Below are positions 11,101-16,901 of a stretch of DNA of 21,919 nucleotides, one piece after another. The stretch comes from Prevotellaceae bacterium. Lineage in GTDB: Bacteria > Bacteroidota > Bacteroidia > Bacteroidales > Bacteroidaceae. Numbering within the stretch: the stretch's first letter is position 1; the number at the start of each line of letters is the position of its first letter. A model generated the notes under the pieces. That model was not told where the DNA came from. It ran no database searches and saw nothing but the letters and a program-made list of their open reading frames with translations. The DNA is taken from assembly GCA_003150315.1 (NCBI GenBank), contig QAML01000051.1:1-21919 (forward strand), read 5' to 3'. The position numbers and the translations under genes were made by a program.

Positions 11101-11687
11101 GCCCCTTTGAACGGACAATTTATATAGGGTGTGCCTACCATATATACCTTACCGCTCTCCCAGCTTCTGTCGGCAGTATAGCCTTTCCCACGGTTATGCC
11201 TCCATTTTCCGCGTATTCCGTAGGTGTGCTGTTCATACCATTCCATCTTGTCGGGCACAATCACCACAGTTACGTAGAATGCGCTGTTGTCCGATCCGCG
11301 ACGCGGGTTATACAGGCGTATGCGGTAGTTCACGCCGTCTCTCGAAGCCGTGTATGTTTTCGGGAGCCAGCCGCCATTGGCTTGTTTTACGAGCCAATTT
11401 GCGCCCCCGCTCTCCTTTTCCACGGTACATTTATCCAATTCCGTAAGTGCCACCAGGTCTTTCCCGTCAAGGGTTACTATCGGGGCCGAATTGTCAAAAT
11501 AGCTGTCATCACCCGAAGCGTCGAAATAGTTTAATGTTATTTCCACATACGGAGCATCGATAGTAGGTTGTTTCGAAATATACGTGTGTTGATCGAAATA
11601 CCATACACGGGCATGCGATGTCATGGAAATGAATAATAATGCCGTTAGCAGTAAAAGTCTGTACTTTAGATGTGGTTGCTGTCTCAT
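2151..11687 (-). CDS. Giant secreted multidomain protein with LamG-like and fibronectin-III-like modules and a type IX-like sorting tail
   Basis: This intact 3178-residue protein probably acts at the cell surface or outside the cell. The N-terminus has a signal peptide: basic MRQQPHLKYR, a hydrophobic LLLLTALLFISM, and likely cleavage after SHA near residue 26. Rough module order: fibronectin-III-like at 306-389, 411-509 and 526-619; a GRVSYGEG carboxypeptidase-regulatory-like start at 626; LamG-like at 660-840 ending in HVDEMRIF and WPVDEG; carboxypeptidase-regulatory-like at 949-1012; a long unassigned stretch at about 1020-2070; bacterial-Ig-like at 2078-2130; two LamG-like at 2136-2300 and 2332-2513 (GYWKMNEGEG, KGQIDEIRLW); and GAFIDGECRG-type modules after 2690. 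The end, WYTTDGVKLKQKP then PGVYIRVTTGN then EKIVIN, resembles a type IX secretion (type A) tail. The ATG at 11687 is chosen over longer in-frame starts because it gives the signal peptide and lies after the promoter. No catalytic motif was recognised; adhesion or glycan binding is inferred. Confidence 0.88.
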   Translation of the reverse strand: MRQQPHLKYRLLLLTALLFISMTSHARVWYFDQHTYISKQPTIDAPYVEITLNYFDASGDDSYFDNSAPIVTLDGKDLVALTELDKCTVEKESGGANWLVKQANGGWLPKTYTASRDGVNYRIRLYNPRRGSDNSAFYVTVVIVPDKMEWYEQHTYGIRGKWRHNRGKGYTADRSWESGKVYMVGTPYINCPFKGAKGRPAYNKYEFDMEFDERVGDTTIGTNYELTGAPARKRDYINPSDLKSTVTVEKGTSKRKVTLDVNTVAHESKYMWVQYSYTTNPKENDNLGKTVVYHWTNIRVPGFPKALYPTVETNQWKKQISMNWNMKTTWQYSEDTYSGTWAVFRRRKDGNSWGTLERVRKDKVVNTSCIDDEVEYDTDYRYFITFIPTGASEDSYYDDLTISTNVRLERKLPITIDSIVPGEGSITPHWTVPELAGSDQYTFYVYRAPAEFSASGAVLAVTEDKWENVGSVRVTNKKQTKYFFKDTKNLESCQQYYYKIEIEAMENKIFSSGTDNLMAARMMGESEVTSVSTSKGDYTGVVKVSWTAKQIGTGIIKYEVARRLIGSNVWSNIYTVSGTAKSYYFEDNTALAGNYYQYRVRSITECGEDGQQSFVDKFDDGFCRSTGTLSGRVSYGEGTAVGGVKVILSNSDSTTNQFHSIQTTGAGSGIRLTLNSDDDKKAFANDYSVQMLINPNKDIDVTQTDAVFFCLDDDVKLMLGSKTGTTYPILLASGTSSENTGISLETQKFTSLTLTHNSAGTFTLTAIDASDSLRTYESSLTSSTPEISSLCFGGTSGEDTISSFAGHVDEMRIFSGKALKKEDILKNYNHPLNGAEDALFLYWPVDEGIDKQQNAYDYSKTNGVANGRHGNIVACNTSKTVPLANQFSLFTLTDNQGNYTLRGVPFSGEGTTYTITPQMGTHSFTPIYTSRFVGGSALVYSSVDFTDNSSFEVNGKIYYSGTTIPVEGCMVYVDGTVASRNGQVVKTDEEGTFSVDVPIGRHYIEVKKDGHEFENNGRYPADPGNTGETFVCEKKINGLLFKDTTLVNFTGHFVGGNIEAEKPLGFKQSKNNIGQTLLTLECLEKGIFNAVESKSSTTISYNDNPKTSPITSNTPNILSTSYRGAGNNSKFVYIKTDSITGEFSAMLPPLRYSLNKVEFTNSINPYAGQNLMNSEPRQINLSDPLQVSADTVGNETYSYHTALKDGWYTPAVFSVTQQDNNVGAFGIKECTVNDSEGSFDVDVYSYDQSGDSVKYSYDYPLFKSMDKYTFILKGYEVYRNYDVKTEFGTTPTDTVPLSGTSVTISNALSADQIVYKEDNSEGGIPGQVHELKTSVIELDSLGMFTYTWKAGLPNITEPYTRAIQFYYYADGATKQWKPQGLEAVILGSLPTGNNFVTKGPDVIDMVLRDPPGTCSSASWTKGTTYTKFKSHGSVWDSKNTLGTVAKCGFTVTFQAGSIGYMIETENENKHDEEVGVIVQTQGENATSWTRSITTERTISTSSAPEFIGANGDVFIGSSTNIIFGDAREVALFRTKPGEKTAQLDKQDVTTTGLSFGTEFQYTANFIENTLIPNLYKVRNAWLTRVPKGTAATFKNTSDTTMYITELSPDDPRFGSDNDDKEVWGEDSVSAPTSTEGYSYRMVKPESASNNPDDKETDKIMEFNNSIKNWIMHLRNNEEQKVKAFENREKYIKHNLSFDAGSSVLMTQTTDTTRSSSHDATTTLLVHTRLATGVKVNDCGVEAYFETETGGGAHNQSSSTTQEISSFTYTLAEDGDDDALTVDVYDYGSWGPIFRTRGGQTSAPYEGEVQTSYYLPNNKPKTIMEATMQIEVPEITVDNLKWSKVSNVPSGGSANYTLRLRNNSETQEDVYYKLLVNGSSNSKGAKISIDGKVLDENGTIIKVPATETVVKSLQLSQTNQSILNYDSITIVLASQSQYDCTSTWDVIADSVFISTEFAPSSSDVRMTLDKSVINTITNDTLGITFDQFDRNYAGLKAFRIQSYAPGATNWLNIKEYVINAKDTSQTAKLLPDAASVTYYYNMHGLSDGNYRFRVLSVSSYGGEEITLSSKEIDIVKDMAKPKPLGMPQPSNGVLGIGDDISITFNEEIVKGEIASDDNFEITGILNGAKVDHNTALALQGNAVTAATEASFSLSNKSFSTDMWLLATGAGTILSHGSGSERFTLALDDDMHLKVSVGNDTHTSLNSVPRNSWSYLTVSYTANGEDGTINATVANDASTINLFTDCSTTAYKGNGTLTIGENMSGAINELALWDVAHDNTEAQRERQKTKQPSTPNLLGYWKMNEGEGRTITDYAQNRHLIATGDSWYINNKNKAVELDGSAYVSFLAGDLAASQEDNQAAELWIRAGKQDGEAQILQIGKVELWTNAEGLLKLTTNDNTYDAGTQPLTDNSWHHVAMNILRSGNAAVYVDGVRTLALPARNVGSMNTDSVLIGARRRIDAEKAQPYSYDRKFKGQIDEIRLWNATLDASTLARNRKLRLTGSEDGLTAYFPFETKTLDSGGQIATTPTDTCIMPKSMGRKATYGGEALTFTDIAPALQAKPVETNVAFSFTTSNDKLVININEDPAIIEGCTLNFKVKRVRDVNGNTCEPVCWSAYVNRNSLAWTSDNASVTQKAGEESTIKTTVSNKGGTQQEWTLSGVPQWLKASVTAGTTEPLSTTSVNFTVGKSCPIGKHFETIYLVNADGIATPLPLSITVTGEMPDWKVETDKFSTTMNLVATVSVHGVPSNDTDNIIGAFIDGECRGVAQPTYSKRYDEYFAMLDIAGNAGDKGKKVEFRLYEAATGITWPDVQASQDVSFSSGTVIGSFGKPVNLNALDRIEQTLVLNGGWNWTSISVLVDDMNATAVMSDVANATSLVKSKTSSIMRYNGIWDGGDIAMNNREMYKVLMTSPAQLTLRGSRPGTSEKTINVRPGWNWIGYNGTSLMGIADAFAALSPEDGDIVKGKQGFAIYDGYEWAGSLEALTPGQGYMYLSQATTNRTFRYPANAAQPMLSRSLESNREASIFSPIDDSKYPGNMTIVGRVTYNGLPLSNIETGVFVNAECRTHNFTDNDGIVFLTVPGDADETLSFLIPYGGEVIKAEVTLRYEDDKVEGNRGTPFEIAFDGNSLVTDISGITGKASEECWYTTDGVKLKQKPTVPGVYIRVTTGNNSKSEKIVIN

Positions 11688-11782
11688 ATCTTGAAATGTT
11701 TTGTTATTCAAATCTGTTGTTCTCCAAATTTTCCGCGTGGACGTGCGGGCATAGGGGGAGTTTTTCCCAAACTTAATTTGCA

Positions 11783-11790
11783 CAAAGTTA
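11783..11790 (-). promoter_or_regulatory. Promoter -7 box of the giant surface protein gene
   Basis: Read on the minus strand this is TAACTTTG, an exact Bacteroidota -7 motif (TAnnTTTG). No clear TTG is found about 19-21 nt upstream, which suggests dependence on an activator. Transcription would begin near 11776, giving a leader of about 90 nt before the ATG at 11687 and excluding the longer in-frame start at 11783. Confidence 0.6.
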
Positions 11791-11845
11791 AACTTTTCTT
11801 AATCCGCAGGGTTGCATTCTGTTAAATTGTCAGTCGTTTTTGGCG

Positions 11846-11875
11846 TTAGAGCAAGAAATTTTGCAATTAGAGCAA
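11846..11875. promoter_or_regulatory. Direct 9-bp repeats, possible activator site
   Basis: TTAGAGCAA occurs at 11846-11854 and again at 11867-11875, exactly 21 bp apart, which is two helical turns on the same DNA face. Relative to the inferred start near 11776 the pair lies at about -70 to -99, a normal place for an activator. Paired 9-bp repeats 21 bp apart resemble the geometry of LytTR sites, though the bases are not the LytTR consensus. AraC-type proteins also bind direct repeats. Function is inferred. Confidence 0.35.
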
Positions 11876-12080
11876 AAACAACGTGAAAAACCACGACGGT
11901 TTGTTAAACATGTTGCGACGGGTTCCGAATGTTTCTGCATGCAGTGCACGTAATTTTATGCATTCTCCGCACCGGTCGGGGCAGGAAGTTTGCGGTTTTG
12001 CGCAACAGGCTGAATATTAATGGTTTATGTCTTTTTGAAAACTTTATGTAAGTTACTGATGTTCAGGTGTCTGAAAAGGC

Positions 12081-12169
12081 AAAAAATACAAGGCACTTAT
12101 TTTAAAATAAGTGCCTTGTATTTTAAAATATATGGCTTGTATTTTTTACGACAAGCCATGTGTTTTTTC
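12081..12169 (+). repeat. Dispersed palindromic element, copy 2 (most complete right side)
   Basis: The core 12083-12124 is a perfect 42-bp palindrome centred on TTTTAAAA, with arms containing ACAAGGCACTTATTTT. To its right lie two further related subunits. ATGGCTTGT (12132-12140) and ACAAGCCAT (12151-12159) form a second 9-bp hairpin, and TGTTTTTTCG ends the element. GCC or GGC subunit starts at 12112, 12134 and 12155 show a 21-22 bp period. Read on the minus strand, the hairpin is followed by ATTTTTT, so it could terminate the AraC-type gene ending at 12273. Read on the plus strand it is also followed by ATTTT. Confidence 0.9.
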
Positions 12170-12272
12170 GGTGGAGCGCAATGCGCATTCAAAAATCGCT
12201 TTGCTAAACGAAAATTTCAGCTTTCATCGGCAATTTCAAACCGTGATTTTCTTTACGCAACCGTGGCTTTTG

Positions 12273-13424
12273 TTAATTTTTACCCCATTTTCCCGGGGTG
12301 ATGCCTTCGCTTTGCTTGAATGTCTTTGTGAAATAGCTCATTGAAAGGTATCCTGCTTTTTGTGCCACTTCTGCCATGGGCATGTCGGGATGTGCGGACA
12401 TTATTTCCTTGGCGTAGTCAAGGCGCAGGCGGTTCACCCATTCGCGAAACGAGGTATGGTAGCGGTTGTTTACGAAAAGGGAGAGATATGTACGGTTTGT
12501 GCCGGTGTCGCGTGCCACGTCGGCAATGGTAATTCCCCCGGTGGTGAAGCCTTTACGCTCTATCCATTCATCAATACTTTGGGCAATGAGCTGTTCCTGC
12601 GTGTGCGACATGATTAATTGCGTGCGGTCCGGGTCGTCCTGCTTCCGGGTGTCGGTTTCGGGGAGGGCGTATGAGTTTTCCTCCGTTTCGTCTTCCGAAG
12701 GTGCCACGGTTTGCAGCGTGTCTTCCACTTTTTCGTAGAACAGAAGGTAGTTGGCATACGACACATACAGATATATGTAGAACGGTATGGCGGAGATTAT
12801 CCACAGAAACACGTATTGGTCGGGCACGAAGGTGAATATGCCTTGCCCCACGCCGAAAAACACTGCCCAATAGGTAAAGACGGACATCCATTGTATATAT
12901 GCCGCCACGTCGTCCGAGCAATAATCGTCGATTAGTTTGGAAACTTTGCGAAATGTAAGGAAAACGCTCCGCGCCACTCTGAATGCGTAGACGAGAAACA
13001 CCACTGCGAAAACGGCGGGAAGGGCATGGTGGGGTGTGCCGGGGGGAAGTATCTGACAAAGTGCCACCGCCACGGCGGTGTATATGCCCCAACCGCTTAC
13101 GTGCCTGATGAATTTCCTGCGGGTTACCATGCTCTTGTCGAGGAGTGTGAGGAGTGCGCTGCCAAAAAGCCATACCACAATGAAATATGTGCAAAGGTTC
13201 ATGAGAATAGCCTTTGCGGGGTCGGTGAGACGCGGTGTGCAGAAAAGATGCACGGCATAGTTTGCCGACAAAACCAGCAGTGCCGCCCCCATGAGGGTTC
13301 GCGACATACGATAGCGGCGGTAAACGTCCAAATCGGGCAGTTTACCGAAAATGAAGCGGTAGCTGAAAAACAGCATCAGCGTCAGCGACACGCATAGGGC
13401 GTAATAATATATCGATATTTCCAT
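12273..13424 (-). CDS. Membrane-anchored AraC-family transcriptional regulator (first of two)
   Basis: This 383-residue protein combines about seven predicted membrane helices with a C-terminal AraC/XylS DNA-binding domain. The helices are roughly residues 8-26, 43-62, 74-98, 106-125, 131-152, 178-200 and 203-225. The DNA-binding domain spans about 285-383 and has two helix-turn-helix units: TIADVARDTGTNRTYLSLFV with HTSFREWVNRLRL, and MAEVAQKAGYLSMSYFTKTF ending ITPGKW. A charged linker with DETEEN and DTRKQDD separates the two parts. Such proteins are thought to sense envelope or membrane signals while binding DNA at the inner membrane. The gene has its own -7 box and lies just upstream (same strand) of the giant surface protein gene, so it is a candidate regulator of it. 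The ligand is unknown. It is similar in plan to the gene at 19294. Confidence 0.9.
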   Translation of the reverse strand: MEISIYYYALCVSLTLMLFFSYRFIFGKLPDLDVYRRYRMSRTLMGAALLVLSANYAVHLFCTPRLTDPAKAILMNLCTYFIVVWLFGSALLTLLDKSMVTRRKFIRHVSGWGIYTAVAVALCQILPPGTPHHALPAVFAVVFLVYAFRVARSVFLTFRKVSKLIDDYCSDDVAAYIQWMSVFTYWAVFFGVGQGIFTFVPDQYVFLWIISAIPFYIYLYVSYANYLLFYEKVEDTLQTVAPSEDETEENSYALPETDTRKQDDPDRTQLIMSHTQEQLIAQSIDEWIERKGFTTGGITIADVARDTGTNRTYLSLFVNNRYHTSFREWVNRLRLDYAKEIMSAHPDMPMAEVAQKAGYLSMSYFTKTFKQSEGITPGKWGKN

Positions 13425-13463
13425 TGGTATGTAAAAGAAGGAGCGTTTTACGGGAAAACGTTA

Positions 13464-13471
13464 CAAAATTA
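13464..13471 (-). promoter_or_regulatory. Promoter -7 box of the first membrane AraC regulator
   Basis: On the minus strand this reads TAATTTTG, an exact TAnnTTTG motif, 40 nt upstream of the ATG at 13424. A recognisable -33 TTG is absent at the usual spacing (CTG occurs there). The box suggests that this gene is transcribed separately from the folK operon that ends just before it. Confidence 0.5.
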
Positions 13472-13514
13472 ACAAAATAATTATGCACTGCAGATTAATG
13501 AGAAAGAGTTTTTG

Positions 13515-13536
13515 GGCAATGCGCGTCGGCATTGCC
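13515..13536 (-). other. Hairpin at the folK stop codon
   Basis: GGCAATGC (13515-13522) and GCATTGCC (13529-13536) form a perfect 8-bp stem with a 6-nt loop that touches the folK stop codon. On the minus strand it is followed by CAAAAACTCTTT rather than a T-run, so it is not a textbook intrinsic terminator. It could protect the 3' end of the operon transcript or weaken readthrough into the downstream regulator. Confidence 0.35.
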
Positions 13537-14009
13537 TATTGACGGCAGGCGGAATCGAGAAGTTCCCTAATGGTTTTACCGGTTATGGGGTGGCGGAACA
13601 GGGGTGCGATTTCGCACAACGGACGCAACACAAACAATCTTTCGGCTATCTTGGGGTGGGGGATGGTCAGCTCGGGCGTGTTTATGGTTTCGTTGTCGTA
13701 GAAAAGAATGTCTATGTCCATGGTCCGGTCGTGATAGATGCCGTCATGCGATTTCTGCATCCTTCCGAGCGTGCGCTCTATGCGTTGCGTTATTTTGAGA
13801 ACCTCGAAAGGCGATGATTCCGTGGTGAAAATTGCGGCGGAGTTGAGAAATTGGTTTGAGGATTCGAAGCCTTCGGGCGCGGTAATTACAGGTAGGGAAA
13901 CGGAAACGGGCTTCAGCCCTTCGTGTTTCAGAAGTTCCAAAGCCCGTGAAAGATTTTCTTTTCTGTTTCCCAGATTAGAGCCGAAAGCAAGGAATACCGT
14001 GTGGCTCAT
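13536..14009 (-). CDS. folK: 2-amino-4-hydroxy-6-hydroxymethyldihydropteridine pyrophosphokinase
   Basis: FolK transfers pyrophosphate from ATP to 6-hydroxymethyl-7,8-dihydropterin, the step before dihydropteroate synthase in folate synthesis, in the cytoplasm. This 157-residue protein has the usual length. The N-terminal FLAFGSNLGNRKENLSRAL is the family opening. The HPPK signature is present as HDRTMDIDILFYDN at about residues 89-102, with the two metal-binding aspartates. IPHPKIAERLFVLRPLCEIAP follows. Its ATG overlaps the queA stop by one base (TGATG on the minus strand), so translation is probably coupled to queA. It is the last gene of the minus-strand operon. Identification is firm. 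Confidence 0.95.
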   Translation of the reverse strand: MSHTVFLAFGSNLGNRKENLSRALELLKHEGLKPVSVSLPVITAPEGFESSNQFLNSAAIFTTESSPFEVLKITQRIERTLGRMQKSHDGIYHDRTMDIDILFYDNETINTPELTIPHPKIAERLFVLRPLCEIAPLFRHPITGKTIRELLDSACRQ

Positions 14010-15061
14010 CAGTCGGTTATAAGCATTGCATCACCGTATGGACCGAATTTATAGTCCTCTTTCAGCGCAACCTTATAGGCGTTCATCACATTGTCATAGC
14101 CTCCGTAAGCGGCGGTGAGCATTAGCAGTGTGCTGAAAGGCAACTGGAAGTTCACAACCATGGCGTTGGCAATGTGGAAGTCATATGGCGGGAAAATAAA
14201 TTTGTTTGTCCAACCCTCGTATTGCTTCAGGTGATTATCGGCACCCACTGCCGTTTCGAGTGCACGCTGCACAGTGGTTCCCACGGCAATTATCTTGTGT
14301 CCGTTGTCTATGGCGTTGTTCACAATGTCGCAGCATTCCTTGCCCACAAACATCTGCTCGGAATCCATCTTGTGTTTTGTGAGGTCTTCAACGTCTGTGG
14401 AGCGGAAAGTGCCAAGTCCGCAGTGCATGGTAAGGAATGCGAAATCTATGCCTTTGATTTCCATTCTCTTCATAAGCTCGCGCGAAAAGTGAAGACCGCT
14501 TGCGGGAGCCGTAACTGCGCCTTCGTTTTTGGCGAAAATGGTTTGGAAACGCTCAAGGTCCTCGGGTTCCACTTCTCTTTTTATGAATTTTGGCACGGGA
14601 GCCTCACCTAAAGCGTAAAGCTGGCGTTTGAATTCGTCGTGCGGACCGTCGTAGAGAAAACGCAAGGTACGTCCGCGGCTCGTGGTATTGTCTATGACTT
14701 CCGCCATGATGCTTCCGTCCTCGCCAAAGAAGAGCTTGTTGCCGATACGTATCTTTCTTGCCGGGTCAACAAGCACGTCCCACAGGCGGAGCTCGGGATT
14801 AAGTTCACGGAGAAGGAACACTTCGATTTTTGCACCTGTTTTCTCTTTCAATCCGTAAAGTCTGGCAGGAAATACTTTAGTGTCGTTGAACACGAAAACG
14901 TCGTGCTCGTCAAAATAGTTTATTATCTCCTTGAACATCTTGTGTTCTATTTCACCGGTCTTGCGGTGAAGCACAATCATACGCGACTCGTCGCGGTGGT
15001 GAGCGGGGTAGAGTGCAATCTTGTCATCAGGCAGTTTGAACTTGAATTGAGATAATTTCAT
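14009..15061 (-). CDS. queA: S-adenosylmethionine:tRNA ribosyltransferase-isomerase
   Basis: QueA transfers and rearranges the ribosyl part of SAM onto preQ1 at tRNA position 34, making epoxyqueuosine. At 350 residues it has the normal length. Family segments are clear: [20 protein letters not shown] at the start, [56 protein letters not shown] and [10 protein letters not shown]. It is 17 nt downstream of truB and overlaps folK by one base, as part of the operon running from 18688 to 13536. The window contains no other queuosine gene, so preQ1 synthesis or salvage must be encoded elsewhere. Confidence 0.97.
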   Translation of the reverse strand: MKLSQFKFKLPDDKIALYPAHHRDESRMIVLHRKTGEIEHKMFKEIINYFDEHDVFVFNDTKVFPARLYGLKEKTGAKIEVFLLRELNPELRLWDVLVDPARKIRIGNKLFFGEDGSIMAEVIDNTTSRGRTLRFLYDGPHDEFKRQLYALGEAPVPKFIKREVEPEDLERFQTIFAKNEGAVTAPASGLHFSRELMKRMEIKGIDFAFLTMHCGLGTFRSTDVEDLTKHKMDSEQMFVGKECCDIVNNAIDNGHKIIAVGTTVQRALETAVGADNHLKQYEGWTNKFIFPPYDFHIANAMVVNFQLPFSTLLMLTAAYGGYDNVMNAYKVALKEDYKFGPYGDAMLITD

Positions 15062-15078
15062 ATTATGTCGATAATGTT

Positions 15079-15807
15079 TTAGTTTTTATTGGTTTTTCCG
15101 CCGGTAATGTCGGGTATTTCAATTTCAATACCCTCGAGCCATTGCGCAAAGTCCTCCGGTTTCAAACTCTGATCGGCTATATACGAGCCGACTCTTGTTC
15201 TGCGTAGCGATGTGAGGTATGCGCCGCTCCCCAAAGCCTCTCCGATGTCGCGGGCAAGCGCACGTATGTAAGTTCCTTTGCCGCAATGTACTCGGACTCT
15301 TATGTCCGGCATGGAATATTCCAGCAACTCTATGCCGTATATATGTATGGGTTTTGCTCTGAGTTGCACTTCTTTTCCCTTTCGAGCCAGATGGTAAGCG
15401 TGTTTACCGTCCACTTTGCATGCGGAATAGACCGGCGGAGTTTGAAGTATGTCGCCCTCGAATTTATGTAAGGTCTCCTCAACGAGTTCGCGGGTTATGT
15501 GGTCTGTGGGGAAGGTTTCATTTTCCGGATGTTCCATATCGTAACTTGCCGTTGTGGCTCCCAGTCGCAGCGTAGCCTCGTATTCTTTGTCGAGCATCTG
15601 GAGCTCTTCGATTTTTTTAGTGGCGCGTCCGGTGCAAATAAGCAAAAGCCCTGTGGCAAGCGGGTCAAGCGTCCCCGCGTGTCCCACTTTGATTTTTCTT
15701 CCGTCCATTTTGGCGGTGAGAGTATTCCTTACGGTATAGACAACCTTAAAGGAAGTTGTGCCGTAAGGCTTGTCGAAAGCAAGAATTTCTCCGTCAAAAA
15801 AGTTCAT
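15079..15807 (-). CDS. truB: tRNA pseudouridine(55) synthase
   Basis: TruB converts uridine 55 in the T-loop of tRNAs to pseudouridine. The protein is 242 residues, on the short side but normal for Bacteroidota, which often lack the extended C-terminal region. The catalytic aspartate is Asp48 in [15 protein letters not shown], the same number as in E. coli TruB. The opening [10 protein letters not shown], the [10 protein letters not shown] segment, [17 protein letters not shown] and [17 protein letters not shown] are further family motifs. It lies 6 nt after uppP and 17 nt before queA on the same strand, so it is co-transcribed. Confidence 0.97.
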   Translation of the reverse strand: MNFFDGEILAFDKPYGTTSFKVVYTVRNTLTAKMDGRKIKVGHAGTLDPLATGLLLICTGRATKKIEELQMLDKEYEATLRLGATTASYDMEHPENETFPTDHITRELVEETLHKFEGDILQTPPVYSACKVDGKHAYHLARKGKEVQLRAKPIHIYGIELLEYSMPDIRVRVHCGKGTYIRALARDIGEALGSGAYLTSLRRTRVGSYIADQSLKPEDFAQWLEGIEIEIPDITGGKTNKN

Positions 15808-15813
15808 TTTGGA

Positions 15814-16608
15814 TTATAAGATAATTGTGAGTATTCCGACAATGGCGCAATAGATTGCAAAATATATAAGCTTGCCTTTCTTTACGAGGTTAACCATCCA
15901 TTTGCAGGCAATGCACCCTGTTATGAATGCGGCAATGAATCCCACGGCGAGCGCACCGAGAGAGATGTCTCCCACTGCGGCTTCTGCTCCGTGTTTCATT
16001 GCTTTTATTACATCGAGCAAGGCTTCTCCGAGTATAGGAGGTATTACCATTATGAAAGAGAACTGAGCCAATTTTGCTTTATCGTTTCCGAGGAGTAAAC
16101 CTGTGGCTATTGTCGAGCCCGAACGCGATAATCCCGGCATAACGGCACAGGCTTGTGCCACGCCAATTATGAATGCGTCCTTCATGCTTATGCTTTTCTT
16201 TTGTTTGGGCTTTGCATAATATGAGAATGTAAGCAACAACGCGGTTACGAGAAGCATTGCCCCTACTATTGCAAGCCCCGAACCGAAAATATTCTCCACG
16301 TCATCCTTGAAGAAAACGCCCACAATTCCCACGGGAATCATTGAAATCACTATGTTGAGCGTGTAGCGGGTTTCGTCGTTCCACTTAAATTTGAAGAGAC
16401 CCTTGAATATCCACGCTATTTCCTTCCAAAGAATGACGAGGGTGCTCAAAACCGTTGCCACATGGACTGCCACGGTGAACGTAAGGTTTTCGTCGGCGTT
16501 TATGCCCAACAAGTGGGACGCAATTGTAAGATGTCCGCTACTGCTTACGGGAAGATACTCGGTGAATCCTTGAAGGATGCCGAGCAATAATGCTTGAAAC
16601 CAATCCAT
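15814..16608 (-). CDS. uppP: Undecaprenyl-diphosphate phosphatase (BacA/UppP type)
   Basis: UppP removes a phosphate from undecaprenyl diphosphate to regenerate the lipid carrier for peptidoglycan and surface glycans, and gives bacitracin resistance when abundant. The 264-residue protein is a polytopic inner-membrane protein with the two signature motifs. [18 protein letters not shown] occupies residues 10-27, with Glu17 and the serine run. [17 protein letters not shown], with the conserved arginine, lies near residues 157-175. A further glycine-rich helix pair follows at the C-terminus. It lies between a DUF3098 membrane protein and truB with only 6-nt gaps, consistent with one transcript. 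Confidence 0.97.
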   Translation of the reverse strand: MDWFQALLLGILQGFTEYLPVSSSGHLTIASHLLGINADENLTFTVAVHVATVLSTLVILWKEIAWIFKGLFKFKWNDETRYTLNIVISMIPVGIVGVFFKDDVENIFGSGLAIVGAMLLVTALLLTFSYYAKPKQKKSISMKDAFIIGVAQACAVMPGLSRSGSTIATGLLLGNDKAKLAQFSFIMVIPPILGEALLDVIKAMKHGAEAAVGDISLGALAVGFIAAFITGCIACKWMVNLVKKGKLIYFAIYCAIVGILTIIL

Positions 16609-16614
16609 ATCGGG

Positions 16615-16875
16615 TTATTTCTCCTCCGGGGTGTTGTTTGTGTCGTTGTCTTTCGGCTTTGAGGGATAGAGTATAGCCACAACCATTACCACGAATCCCA
16701 CGAAACACATGGCGGGAGCCAGTTTAATGCGACGCGCATCGAATATTGCGGGGTCGAAATGGGTTTCGGTCGAACCGGCACCTGACATTAATATAAAACC
16801 GAGTATTACGATTGCCATTCCTACGGCAAGGAGGATGAAGTTTTTGCGTGTGAACGCGAGTTTGTTTTTATCCAT
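16615..16875 (-). CDS. DUF3098 family small membrane protein
   Basis: This 86-residue protein has two predicted membrane helices: about residues 13-31 (FILLAVGMAIVILGFILMS) and 52-72 (APAMCFVGFVVMVVAILYP). Between them is a loop with GSTETHFDPAIFDARRIKLAP, and the tail is hydrophilic and acidic (NDTNNTPEEK). The NxxLLxxGMxIxxLGFxLMSG and FDxRRIxxAP pattern is that of DUF3098, found in Bacteroidota between ftsX and uppP. Its function is unknown; the position suggests an envelope role. ATG 16875 is chosen over the TTG at 16908, which would overlap ftsX and add a lysine-rich stretch. It sits 26 nt after ftsX and 6 nt before uppP. Confidence 0.88.
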   Translation of the reverse strand: MDKNKLAFTRKNFILLAVGMAIVILGFILMSGAGSTETHFDPAIFDARRIKLAPAMCFVGFVVMVVAILYPSKPKDNDTNNTPEEK

Positions 16876-16901
16876 AATTGGTTTTGATAGTTTCTTTTTG
16901 T

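Larger units (their letters stand above)
11688..12272. other. Intergenic region between the giant gene and a membrane AraC regulator
   Basis: No convincing gene is present in these 585 bp. It holds the giant gene's leader and -7 box, a pair of 9-bp direct repeats, repeat-element copy 2, and the trailer of the regulator gene at 12273. The rest (about 11880-12080 and 12170-12272) shows no feature I can name beyond scattered short palindromes such as TGCATGCA near 11937. Confidence 0.7.

Noticed and set aside
10401..11534. A 377-codon plus-strand open frame opposite the giant gene
   Set aside because: It is antisense to coding sequence with clear signal peptide and domain structure, its product is rich in His, Arg and Cys without a recognisable fold, and it has no promoter. 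It and the shorter plus-strand frames over 2150-11700 are shadows.
11708..11752. Short 14-codon leader open frame before the giant gene
   Set aside because: It ends 20 nt before the gene and could be a leader peptide, but there is no codon run, stem pair or terminator to suggest attenuation. Chance is likely.
11688..11783. N-terminal extension of the giant protein to a GTG at 11783
   Set aside because: The -7 box overlaps that GTG, and starting at 11687 places a canonical signal peptide at the N-terminus.
12081..12169. CRISPR array or integron attC reading of the palindromic element
   Set aside because: There are no unique spacers of constant length between identical repeats, no cas or integrase genes, and copies are kilobases apart.
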